A DNA stretch of 64,000 bases, from positions 5,147,673 through 5,211,672 of the forward strand of contig OX359197.1 of the NCBI GenBank assembly GCA_947172415.1, in the 5' to 3' direction. The translations under genes and the position numbers were made by a program. Of this stretch, positions 1 to 11,525 are shown one piece after another (the first letter of the stretch is position 1; each line of letters begins with the position of its first letter). Source of the stretch: Chondrosia reniformis (taxonomy: Eukaryota > Porifera > Demospongiae > Chondrillida > Chondrillidae). The notes beneath the pieces are model-generated. The model was given only the letters and a program-made list of their open reading frames with translations. It was not told the origin of the DNA and did no database searches.

Positions 1-3000
1 CTGTGGTCTAAGGTAGGTAGGATCCTCCAATGACGGCAACTGTTAATTACAAACCCTAATTGTAAGTGTGTCCCTAATGGTGGAGAGCTCTCCAATCCTT
101 TCTCATATAGGGTACTGAACATACTGGTAGCATCTCTTGACACGTTTCTGCTACTGGAAACTCAGTACAACCTGACAGGTATCTTACTTGACCTTCAAGA
201 GGACAACCGAATCAATTCTAGGTACGTACATTCATGCACTGCTAGAATACTATATAGTAAGGTGGTGTATACTAGGAGTACAGTATAAGCATGAAAGATG
301 TTCAGATCACATAAAAGGGTAGAGGGTTGTTTGGGGACTGTGTATTTCAAACTTGAACTTTGCCTTTTAATCAGAAGTATATTGGTGGAAGACCACACTC
401 GACAGACCACTCAAAGTGTGGTTATTGACCATTTGTCTTCATATACGTAATAATGAGAGCCTATATGTACTTCTAAATGCTCAAGTGATTCATACATTGG
501 TAATTATCTGTCTAACACTCCCATCTAAACCACTACACTGCAATTACTTATATTGTACATCATGTCATTTCCATCTGTGCCTTAGTTTCTCTTTACTGAC
601 ATTAGGGATTTCATAATTGATGCTCACTCAGTATTGCAAAACCGAATACTCGTTTCTGTTTACTGCCCTGGTGGTCCTAATGAAAGGAATCTCCCCATCA
701 TCAACAATATTGACCAGCACTCACTCTATCTCTTCTCCAAATATCCACCTCCAAAGACATACTGGAGAGGCAAGGCAATCTCTAGTGGTGCTAGAGAAGG
801 TAGGTCTGCTAACACTAAGGTTGACACTTATACACACAAGTGTAATGTATGTAGTTAATACCTGTAGATATTACTGGAAGATATTACGCCAAACCAGCCA
901 AGTGACTGAAGTCTAATCTTGGTTGGGGGACTGAAGTCCTATTAAAAAGTCCAGATTGGGAGGCGATCACTGGTTGCCATTTTTAATAGGACTTCGTTCC
1001 CCCAGCCAAGATTAGACTTCTGTCACTTGGCTGGTTTGGTGTAATATCTTCCAGTGAATATTTTTGCTTATCATCCCACGGCTCAGTGCAATTAACTCCC
1101 CTTTTCATGTAGATATTACGTACATACTTACAGTTAATTATCAATTTTTCAAGTTACCATATGTGACATCACTAATAGAAATATATACATAAATGATTAA
1201 GAAAAAAGGATAAGGAAAGTAGAATAGTCACCCTACGTATACAATAGAGTATTAATTCTCGCATTATAACTAGACAAATGTACATATACATTATGTAAGA
1301 TTAGTAGATAACCAATGCAACTCAGGGCTTTATGCAGAATAAAATTTAAGGGGGCAATGGTATTAACTTCCAAAAGTCTAGGAGTGACAAAATTAATCCT
1401 AGGGGGGGCAAATGTCCCTCCTGCCCCTCCTTCCCCTCCCGCCCCTCCCGCTCCTCCCGCCCCTCCCGCTCCTCCCGCCCCTCCCGCCCCTCCCGCCCCT
1501 CCCGCCCCTCCCGCCCCTCCCGCCCCTCCCGCCCCTCCCGCCCCTCCCGCCCCTCCCGCCCCTCCCGCCCCTCCCGCCCCTCCCGCCCCTCCCGCCCCTC
1601 CCGCCCCTCCCGCCCCTCCCGCCCCTCCCGCCCCTCCCGCTCCTCCTGCCCCTCCTGCCCCTCCTGCCCCTCCTGCCCCTCCTGCCCCCCTAGTCAATGC
1701 AGTCCTACAACTAAGTAGTATTTTCTGACATATTTCTCTTCTCTGTTGCCAGTAGTATGGGAATATATTCATGTATGTAAATGTACGTATGTAAACTGAT
1801 ATACTTATGTCTAGCCCATCTATAGCCATACTTTATGCAGCCTTCTTCCTGTAATAGCTGCACAACTGAAACAGTTTATTGGCAAGCATTTACCAGAGAG
1901 CCCAAAGGATTGTGAATCATGGCTACAGAATTGTAAATCTATATTTATCGCTGCTTTGAAAGCTAAGCAAAGTATTTCAACATCATGTGAGTACAATACC
2001 AGTGGGTGTCTAATATTTGAATATACATACTGACATATTGGTTATGCAATTTTATTTGTGTTTAAAATTTTAATGGTGTATATTTATTGACTTAACATTT
2101 TTCAATATGAAGAGCTATTTAAAACACTGAAACAAGATGAATTTACCAATTTCCAGTCCATATCCAGGCATGCAGCATTGTGCAGAACTACGTACTGTTA
2201 CTGTATATGCTCATGTACATGCAGGATTGTGCAGAACTGCGTACTGTTACTGTATATGCTCATGTACATGCAGCATTGTGCAGAACTGCGTACTGTTACT
2301 GTATATGCTCATGTACATGCAGCATTGTGCAGAACTACGTACTGTTACTGTATATGCTCATGTACATGCAGCATTGTGCAGAACTACGTACTGTTACTGT
2401 ATATGCTCATGTACATGCAGGATTGTGCAGAACTACGTACTGTTACTGTATATGCTCATGTACATGCAGCATTGTGCAGAACTACGTACTGTTACTGTAT
2501 ATGCTCATGTACATGCAGCATTGTGCAGAACTACGTACTGTTACTGTATATGCTCATGTACATGCAGCATTGTGCAGAACTACGTACTGTTACTGTATAT
2601 GCTCATGTCCATGCAGCATTGTGCAGAACTACGTACTGTTACTGTATATGCTCATGTACATGCAGCATTGTGCAGAACTACGTACTGTTACTGTATATGC
2701 TCATGTACATGCAGCATTGTGCAGAACTACGTACTGTTACTGTATATGCTCATGTACATGCAGCATTGTGCAGAACTACGTACTGTTACTGTATATGCTC
2801 ATGTACATGCAGGATTGTGCAGAACTACGTATGTACTGTTACTGTATATGCTCATGTACATGCAGGATTGTGCAGAACTACGTACTGTTACTGTATATGC
2901 TCATGTACAGTACATATACGTATTTCCATATATGTCTCTCCAGTGATGTACAGTGTTATAGTGAAATCCACAAAGGGTGCTGCTAGGGTGAGATCTGCCC

Positions 3001-6000
3001 TGCCCCAGCTGGTGGTTCAGAAGGTCAAAGGTGAAGTCCAGCCTGTGGATGAGCTGGGAGCTAGATTGACTCTGAGGTACGTACGTATGTAGTTTAGCTA
3101 CGTACATACCAGCTTGACACTTGAGACTCTTATTTAACTATCTGTGACTCTGAAATGGTGGTTGGTTGAATTAATTGTTACCTCTTCTCCACTCAAAATC
3201 TTTATATATATAGTCATTAATTGCTTTGACTGTAGTCATGAAATATTTTACATGTGGCATACATATTACATTCATACATATAGACTGTAACATGCTTTTT
3301 ACATATACGTACCATTCAAAAATAATGTTGATATCATCATATAAGTACATACGTACATGTACGTACATGTATGTATCATACGTATCATATTATTTGTGAG
3401 TACTATATCATATTATATGTGACTACTAATACTTCAATGTCATATAATTTATATCCTTTCATGTTGTAGGTATGCCAGACAGTTTAAACTGCTGGACACT
3501 GCAACTAACTCATTGGAAGAAGAAGAGTTGGCAGCTCTACAGCTGATAGTAAGGCACATGGTAAAGGAACAACAACACAAGGGAAGAAAGTTGGCCTTAG
3601 GTCAGTTTTTCAATTTTGTGGCATTGTCAATATTCACTCTGTCATCTCCCTTGCACCCCTGTCATCTCCCCTGCACCCCTGTCATCTCCCCTGCACCCCT
3701 GTCATCTCCCCTGCACCCCTGTCATCTCCCCTGCACCTCTGTCATCTCCCCTGCACACCTGTCATCTCCCCAGCACCCACGTCATCTCCCCTGCACACCT
3801 ATCATCTCCCCTGCACACCTGTCATCTCCCCAGCACCCCCGTCATCTCCCCTGCACCCCTGTCATCTCCCCTGCACCCCTGTCATCTCCCCTGCACCCCT
3901 GTCATCTCCCCTGCACCCCTGTCATCTCCCCTGCACCTCTGTCATCTACCCTACATGACCCTCTCACTTTCACCCACATGACCCTCTCCCTTCCACATGA
4001 CCCTCTCCCTTCCACATGACCCTCTCACCACCACATGACCCTCTCACTTCCTCCCACTGCTTCTCCTCTCAGGTTACTTAGCTGAGAGCTACCCTGGATT
4101 TGATTGGGTTGTTGCTACCCTTTATGTGATGTCTGGAGGAAAGGATAAGAAGAACAGTCTACTGGAATATTTATGTCTCTTCTCATCTCTTCTACAGTCT
4201 TGCTACATCTGGCCACAGAGAATGTACAAATCTGTAAGTCTAATCAAATCGTTATTATTATAAACTAAGGATACATGTAAATATTAAAGTACTTGTATAA
4301 GTGTGTACATAGGTGCAGGAGTCAACATTAACATTAGCACAATCAAATAGTGTCTGTACAAGCATGTTGAAGTTGTATGTACAGTGTATGTACGTATATA
4401 CATATGTAAGCAATGAACTAAAGGAACTGTATAATTCTATTAGACTTCTACAAAGGCTATGATGAAATGTTAATAATTATTGGAAGTTATTGGATGATTG
4501 GGAGGTATCACTGGTTGCCATTTTAATGGTAACTACAGTCCTCAGTTGAAGATGAGACTTGAGTCACTTGGCTGGACCAGTGTAAATACATTGAGTGTTT
4601 ACTTGCTTTTGATGATTTCTCATCTATGTAAACATTGTTTGTTTGTGAAGGTGACTAAATAAATACTATAGCGAGTGGAAAACATTACTGATATCATTAA
4701 TACAAACCAGACGCTCTCTAAATGTACATGCAAGTGTGAGACTGTCTAGTAATTAGAGTACATTTAGCCAGTCCAGGTCAGCCTAAACTAACACTGACTT
4801 GGAATAGCCTCATGAATATCATTAATTTAAGTGCAACCAGACTAAACTGGAATATACAACAGTAACTTCTGTTCACAAAACATGTCCCTCTGACAACAAG
4901 TCCTCTTATCCCATGCAAAGTGTAGTACAAACTCTTAAAAGACTAAAGATGATCATTTAAATGTGCATTCTGCTTCCATTGTTACTATGGTAACCAGCTG
5001 TATTGGAATTGTAGCATGTTTACTGCATGCAGTAGTTTACATTAGCCCAAACCCTCCTGTGATGTGAACAGTAAAATCTCATAAAACAGGTAATATTTGT
5101 CAATGCACCATGCTGGACAGCTGTTTTAGGAAGTCATCCATCATCATTGACTCCATGTTTGTAAGTGTATTTTATTCAATAATCCTACGTATATTGAGTT
5201 GCCATTGAATATGACCTTCTTATTAAAGACCTGTTTGACATGGAGCTAAGGAATAATACTTGGAATAGACTGTTTTTGTAGAATTTAGGGATATCCTGTA
5301 GAGCTTTGATTGAGGGTGAAGTTTTTCCTTTTCCACTAGGCCATTTGAAATCTTCCTCTGTTTAACATATACAGTAGACTTGCATACACGCATGTACATG
5401 CATTCATGCATCTTGCACTGTTGTTAGTGCAAAAGTATACGTCATTACTAAAGTAACGTTGCCCACTCATACGTATATACAGTACATGTGCTCATACGCT
5501 AATATGTATGTAGGAGTCGTAGACTTCTGAGCCTGCTGTATACGCATTTAAATCTTCTCCCAATAATATTGTAAATATATCATACATGTGTCATACTGTA
5601 GATGCATACCTAAAGTCCTGCTATTGATTAGTGGTTAATAGTGTTTATAATATTTGTATGTTACATATCAGATATTTGATTGTCCAAAGGTTATATATTG
5701 TAGAGTATACTTAGATGTACAATAAGTAGCTAGGAATGTCACGTCTTAATTTGTTCTATATTCAGTGGAGTGGGCAGATTTATCTATCAAGTGCTTCTTT
5801 ATCCTTATTCATCCCCGTCCTCAGGTTCACCTTCCTCCGAGTGTGGCCGCCAGTGGGGTCCCAGTACTGGTCTATGGCACAGCTCACAATGTTGAGCTCC
5901 TCTTAGAGGCTGAAGTTCCCCTGGTGTACTCTGCCTTCAAGATGTCAGGCTACACACCTGGACAGATTGTCCAACACTGGCTGACACAGAGCTTCTGGAA

Positions 6001-9000
6001 CTTCCTCGACTGGGAACAGATAACCCTCTACCTCACTCTATGCATCCTGCTGGGACCCGATTATCAGGTAACCATAGCAATTTCAAGTGCTAAGCTTAGT
6101 ACAGTGTAACCTGTCCAATGAGGCTGGCCTGGGGCAAGCTGTATCCGGCCTTATTAGAGAGGTGGCTGCTTATATAAAGCCTTATGTATAGCCCCTCACA
6201 CATACATAATTCAGAAGTGACCTTTCTACTCAGGTGACTGCCTACACTGGTTTTTCTGTAGTACACACTTGTATATTATTCTAGTGTATACCTAAACTGT
6301 CCCATGAAAAATCTAAGATATACCATAGACACAAGTAGGACATATTACATAAGTCCATGTATGTTACATACAAAACTGAGTTAACAAGGCAATAATATGC
6401 AAGTAATAAGTGCGGTTGTAAGGCTATGGGTGTGATATGGATTACTAAACTTCTTTTTATTTTAATGTTGGATCAGCAACATGGTGTTATACGTATATAT
6501 GTATATGTGCTGCATGGAAGTGTGTGCCAAATATTGCAGCAATGTTGAGGTTAAATCTGGTAAACACATTGTTGTGCAACAAATTAACCAATGATTGTCG
6601 TTTGACATACCCTTTGGATCTTATCTTGTGTTTGTGGCTGGAATGGACATATTTGAAGACAGATGCGTGAATATCATTTACTGATTAGGTATATACTGGA
6701 CTGCAGTTGAAGGAATCTTTAGGATATTCATGAGGACTTTAGCCGGCTTCTCCAGCCACCTCGGGTGGTCTGGAGATAGTTTATTTATGATAGTTGACAT
6801 CTTTGGCATACTTTTGGTCTCTCAGCCCACCTAAGGACAGATTGGGGAATAGCTGCTAGCATTCCTATGTATTACTCAGCCATGTTGCCCGTTTATCTGT
6901 GGGGCTGGCTATTGGACAGACTGATTGACTATACCTTGCTAGCCTTACTGTCTCCTTGGTAACCTCAAATTCCAGGAGGGCACCAATGGTATATTACCTA
7001 CTTGTTGGACCTCTGGGTTGGTGGTACTACTGTATGTGTATAGTTGGTACTGATGCTACATATGTGATACTGGACAATGTATGTAGTATGTAGTACACAT
7101 TACTCAGACCTTTATTCATCTGTTGTAACTCTGCATCTGCAAGAACCATGTTGTAGTTTATTATACAACTACAAATTCTTTCAATGTACGTTTGTCCAGC
7201 AACTGGTACATCAGTAACACTCAATCGTATTAGTACATATTGGTATGTTGATATACGTACATATAATATTAATATAATGATATGTTTATAATAAATATGA
7301 CTCATAATGGTGTAGATGTACACAGTTATAGTAAATATTGACAATTGTCTGATGTATGTATTTATGTAATATCAGAACAACCTATTTCTGATGTATAGAT
7401 TGTCACATGATGTATTAGGTGTTAAATAGAATTATGTGTTAGTGTATATATGATTAACCCTTCAACATGGGATATGTGTATATATATGTATGTGCTTTAT
7501 ACTGTATATATGTATACCCAAAGTGATAATGTGTTGGTGACTGATTTAGTTATTTTATGTAAATAGGAATATGAATATCATTATTCCATCATGAATATCA
7601 TTGCCATTGGAGGGCAGAATATTCCTCAACTATTGTTTTACTAACTAAGCACATGACTTGTAGTATATACTGTCTAGCCTTTGCACTGGTATTGTGCAAT
7701 TTGTTTCACATGACTTGTCACCTTAACTGGCCAGTCATAGAAATATAGGATTACTGCATAGGCTGATCTGTTCAATGTACTGCATGTTTGCAGCTACACT
7801 ACAGCTACAGTATGTTACAGCTACGTCACTGTTCTATATGTGTCAGTCAGATTCTTGGGGACCAATGGGTCCTGGTAATGTGACACAATTAGGAGGGGCT
7901 GAGCTTTCATTGTACAAACTGATGATCTGTCAATTGGATTGTTTCATCACATAGACACTGTGACTGCTCTACCTGTCCCCTGACTAAATAATCACATTCC
8001 CCTTGCAAATCTTGGGCCTGTAGTAGTACGTATATACAGGAAGATGTACTTGATTTTAAATATTGCTTGCTCCAGTCTATTGGGTGTTTGTTGAATTTTG
8101 AATAATCACACCCAATTGGATACATGGAACCAATGTTTATCCAACTAAATTTGGAAGGATATCGAGTTTCAAATTAACTATCTGGTTGATTGCAATTGAA
8201 ACCTTAAACTTAAGTACATGTATTTATATAAGTTCCTTAGGTGCTCATATGCAATAACAGATATACTGTCTGCAAGATATTCATTGATAATACTATATTG
8301 TATTTACAGTGCACTTTGGACTGTAAGCAAAGGAGTGTGGAATTCCTTTGTACTGGTGGACCATGGAATAACAAATAGAGTCTTCACATGGCTCACAGTT
8401 TAGTGGCTGCTAATCCCTTTAATATTCTGATAACAAGGAGTAACTATTACCTTACTCTTATGATGGTCAACCATTGGTTCACCGTTATTCCTGTATCTAA
8501 GATCCACCATCTCAACACATATGTACATAATATTATACTGTACCCGATGACAAGGTGTTGTTAAAATAGGACTATGCATCTTAAACACTATATTCCAAAA
8601 ACTATGGTTATCGTGCCTATGAAGCTAAGGAAACATAAATAGAAAAGGCTAAGACAGATTTACTTAGAATTAGAATAATGATTTAGGGCAAACCTATAGA
8701 GCTTTAAATTGGAAGAGGATACAGTTAGGCTTCCTTTTTCCATTGGGCCAGACAGCTACGTATTTGTGGGAAGCACCCTTTATTGTGACCCTGAGAGTCT
8801 TATATACATGTATGTGTAAGCTTTATAAAACTTTAAGTGTGTATTGTACATCTGCCAATCCTAGGTGTATATTTGCATGGCTATATTCACACATTTGGAA
8901 AAGAATATTTTGAAACATGTTCAGGAGCAGAATCTTCTTGCCTTTCTTAAAGTGAGCATGTTAGATATACCTAAATTGCATTCTTTTTGAAGGTACGGTT

Positions 9001-9439
9001 TGCTTATAATCAATATCATTTGTAATTACATTTCAAGTGGCCATGCTGTATGCTTGTAGTCTAATAGTTTAGAAGAGAGGTAATAGTCTGTACATACATA
9101 AAGACAGTTAAGACAGATAATCACTGGTTATTTCACCTTTCCCAACCTAATGACCAGTAGTCATAAATCTTTCTAGTCATCTAAGATGGCAAAGACTATG
9201 CAACTACTTTAACCAGTAGCTTGTAGTTGTATTCTCTCCACACAAATCCATAAACTCCATTTCCTTCCATTAAAGATTAAGACAGTACATGTTAAGTACA
9301 TGTTCTTTAATGATATTCTTTACAGGAGGAGCCAATACATGGATTCTGTATCCAAGACTACCTCTCATTCATGAATGATCTTAAAAACAAGTATCAATCT
9401 GTTATTTTGGAAGACATGAAAAACTTTTCAATGCTATGA
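1..9439 (+). CDS. TBC1D32: TBC1D32 (broad-minded) homologue, 3' part of gene
   Basis: C-terminal portion of a TBC1D32/BROMI-like protein, a TBC-family protein of cilia and Hedgehog signalling (family knowledge). My exons are <1-12, 111-178, 632-799 or 803, 1841-1986, 2944-3076, 3470-3600, 4073-4233, 5825-6067, 8865-8951 and 9326-9439 (stop TGA), all with GT/AG borders. The identity rests on exon 5825-6067, which reads VPVLVYGTAHNVELLLEAEV then SAFKMSGYTPGQI and WNFLDWEQITLY up to GPDYQ. The next two exons read VYICMAIFTHLEKNILKHV and EEPIHGFCIQDYLSFM. This is the conserved TBC-like C-terminus as I remember it from the vertebrate protein. About 417 residues are visible; the N-terminal part lies off the left edge. 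The 632 exon joins in phase to the 1841 exon only if the weak donor at 804 (gtctgc) is used; otherwise a small exon between 805 and 1830 is missing from my model. Introns carry several minisatellites. Confidence 0.85.
874..1101. mobile_element. Fold-back MITE (family F), copy 1
   Basis: Imperfect inverted repeat. The left arm at ~874-944 (starting CTGGAAGATATTAC) is mirrored by the right arm at ~984-1054, with ~40 bp between them. It is followed by a terminal segment containing AGTGCAATTAACTCCCC (1085-1101). Relatives lie at 4448-4620, 55136-55311 and 61972-62275, and a bare end at 39670-39710. No ORF, so it is non-autonomous. It lies in a TBC1D32 intron. Confidence 0.75.
1419..1688. repeat. 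9-bp minisatellite, (CCCGCCCCT)n
   Basis: About 30 tandem copies of a 9-bp GC-rich unit, with CTCCTG-type variants at both edges. The unit length is a multiple of three, so it leaves long Pro-Ala (or Gly-Ala on the other strand) open frames. Those are artefacts, since the array sits in a TBC1D32 intron between the 632 and 1841 exons. The C-rich + strand and G-rich - strand make it a possible G-quadruplex/i-motif tract. Confidence 0.95.
2170..2908. repeat. 49-bp minisatellite in TBC1D32 intron
   Basis: About 15 near-identical copies of a 49-bp unit (key words GCATTGTGCAGAACTACG and TACTGTTACTGTATATGCTC). Because 49 is not a multiple of 3, and no frame of the unit contains a stop, all three + frames are open for >260 codons and encode the same cyclic peptide. 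One late copy carries a 4-bp insertion (near 2829). The array ends ~35 bp before the acceptor of exon 2944-3076. Confidence 0.95.
3650..3950. repeat. 20-bp minisatellite in TBC1D32 intron
   Basis: About 15 copies of a 20-bp unit, CTGTCATCTCCCCTGCACCC, with point variants, followed by a degenerate CATGACCCTCTC series to ~4045. It starts ~50 bp after the donor of exon 3470-3600 and ends before the acceptor at 4072. It is strongly pyrimidine-rich on the + strand. Confidence 0.95.
4448..4620. mobile_element. Fold-back MITE (family F), diverged copy
   Basis: Shares with copy 1 the words CAAAGGCTATGATGAAA, GGGAGGTATCACTGGTTGCC and GAGTCACTTGGCTGGACCAG, in the same order, but the arms no longer pair well. 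It lies in the intron between TBC1D32 exons 4073-4233 and 5825-6067. Confidence 0.6.
6068..8864. other. Long TBC1D32 intron, otherwise featureless
   Basis: A 2.8-kb intron bounded by a GTAACC donor at 6068 and a CCTAG acceptor ending at 8864. Apart from the family-S element at 8584-8765 I see only AT-rich unique sequence and TACGTA/ATATAC-rich stretches. Short open frames here show no recognisable protein. Confidence 0.7.
8584..8765 (+). mobile_element. Family S dispersed element
   Basis: Member of a short dispersed family marked by 'agagcttt(gg)atgaggatac' and by 'gggtcagacagc' further on. This copy shares with 59047-59225 a subfamily-specific 5' part (GGTTATCGTGCCTATGAAGC, then TTTAGGGCAAACCTATAGAG). 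It has no coding capacity and lies in the large TBC1D32 intron. Confidence 0.6.
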
Positions 9440-11525
9440 CATTGTTAAAAACCACTTAATATGTACAAATTGTATATTCAATGTAACCTACGTACATATG
9501 GCCAGTCCTGGATTTGTGCCATGCAGCTCCACTGAACACTATATACAGCATTTTGTACAACGGCACCAACCTGCAATGGGAGCTCAGTGAATCAGTCAGT
9601 TTTATGTTATTTACATTCCAATGTTGTTTACCTTCAAATTAGGGTATATACTTATGTATAACCTCTGCTGGGGATTGTTTACAAACCTATATTATATTAG
9701 ATTACCTTAGTATATTGTAACTTGCACTGTAGGTATATAGTATGGGTGTACCTTATTTTGAAATCTTGAAATAGTTTCTAGTTGACTTCATTTGAATTTC
9801 TTGTATGGAGTCAATTATATAAGCTAACATCTAATTATTTTTAAAGTTGATTTTGAATATTATTTTGGATGATTGAGCAAAGTATATTCACTCATAATAT
9901 TTCTGGTATACATATGGAGTTTTAATATAATGTCAACCTATATCTATAACCTATATACCTATATCTATGAAATATACATGGCAGGTGTACCTCCATATAT
10001 TGATAAAAGGTTTGTTCATATGTACTTTGTTACATACTGCAATAGTAGCTTTAGACAAGACCAGCACATTGTCCTATGATAATAAGTACATAATATTCGA
10101 ATATAGTTATGAATTTAGTTATGTAACTTGATAAATAACCAAAAGTGTGTCAGTGACCACAGATAAGATAGGAACTTTATTTGGTATAGGTACACATTCT
10201 GGATTAGGAATATATGATTATATCATGGAGTACAAATTTAGTTGTCTGTAGTTGTGTTTTGTAATTACCTATGGCGCTTGTGACTTTGGTAATTAGTTCA
10301 AAGGGCCCTGAGGTGACATTCTTGATTTATAAAATGCAAGCAGTAATTACATATTTAACATGCTTGGAAGTGCAGCATCCTTGTACACTTGGCCCCCATC
10401 AAGAGTTGTTTACTGCTGTCTGCAACCTGTCACTCAACTATGAATAACTGTGGCGAGGCGGGGATTCTTTGCTTTCCTGTAAGTAAGCTAATGAATATTC
10501 ATGACAAGTCATCTTGTAGTAGTATGGTTGTCACCATAGACCTTTGATGTGCATGTCATTCATAAATATTGATCAATAATAACAAAACACAAGATAATGC
10601 ATGGTTTAATTACCTCTAAGCTCAAAAATTGAATTATTTAATAAGCTAGGAATGAGGCAACTGTACATTCAGGTAGCTGTATATACTCAAGCACATATAA
10701 CAGGTGTATGTGTAGCATTTACATAGGTATAACAAGTCAAGGCATAACATGAATTATAGTCCTTATTTTTGTATTATCGCTGTACCTATGAAACTGTTTG
10801 CTATCATTAAGTATATACCTCTAAGGTTACATGTATATAGCTATATACATACACAGTGCACTTAATTCGAATTTTTGTACCATATATAATACCATAGCTA
10901 GTTTCTAGAAATTGCATATATAATGTACAGTTTATATATTATGCAAGGATCTTGACCGTATCTAGCAACTTAGTGTAAGAAAACTTAAAAAATGGACATG
11001 TCTCTTCCTGTTATGAGTTCTGCGATAAACATGAATAGATGATATTGAAACAATCCTTTCGGATTTAAGAGATGCAGTCTGTTGAAGAGAACTCCTCATC
11101 TTGAACGTTTTGACCCTGAAGGTCGTCATCACCAAGAACACATAAACAGCCTGTGGTGTATGAAGACATGCAGCAGTATAGGATATTTCCGTATTGCCTA
11201 TAATACCTTTATAATTAGCTAGCAATATACCCCAATATGTAAGAGTTTGTCAGTCTATACAAAGGCATGCGTCAGATTGGATATCAGCTGATCTGACGTG
11301 ATAATTGGCGACACCACACTGTACCACAAGCAGCGTTAATTATACGAGTTTATGCATACCGCCCCAAGGCTGCCCCTCCTACTGAGCCTTAACTAGAAAC
11401 ATTGCCAAACCAACGCCTAAAGTGGTATAAATAGTACAAACCTGCCCCCTTTTGGCATGCAATAAGTTCTTCTAATATTCTGTGGAGAGTTCATGTTGCC
11501 TTCTTAAGATTTATTGTGCGGAGAG
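9440..11525. other. Intergenic spacer TBC1D32 / ankyrin gene
   Basis: AT-rich, with no coding signal I can support. A short minus-strand open frame near 10962-11225 overlaps a match (about 11097-11140, reverse orientation) to the small TIR element at 62103-62191, so I do not treat it as a gene. The 11300-11525 part is less AT-rich and lies directly upstream of the ankyrin gene's start codon, so it is the likely promoter region. Confidence 0.55.

Noticed and set aside
1233-1829. Long Gly-Ala or Pro-Ala proteins on both strands
   Set aside because: Produced by the 9-bp minisatellite; located in an intron, no conserved domain.
2137-3092. Three ~270-300 aa Cys/Tyr-rich ORFs
   Set aside because: Same 49-bp satellite read in three frames; only 2944-3076 is a real exon.
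3513-4019. Pro/Ser-rich ORF extending exon 3470-3600
   Set aside because: A normal GT donor at 3601 and the matching phase of exon 4073 show the exon ends before the 20-bp repeats.
10962-11225. 87-aa minus-strand ORF
   Set aside because: Overlaps a copy of the small TIR element (core shared with 62103-62191); no homology recognised.
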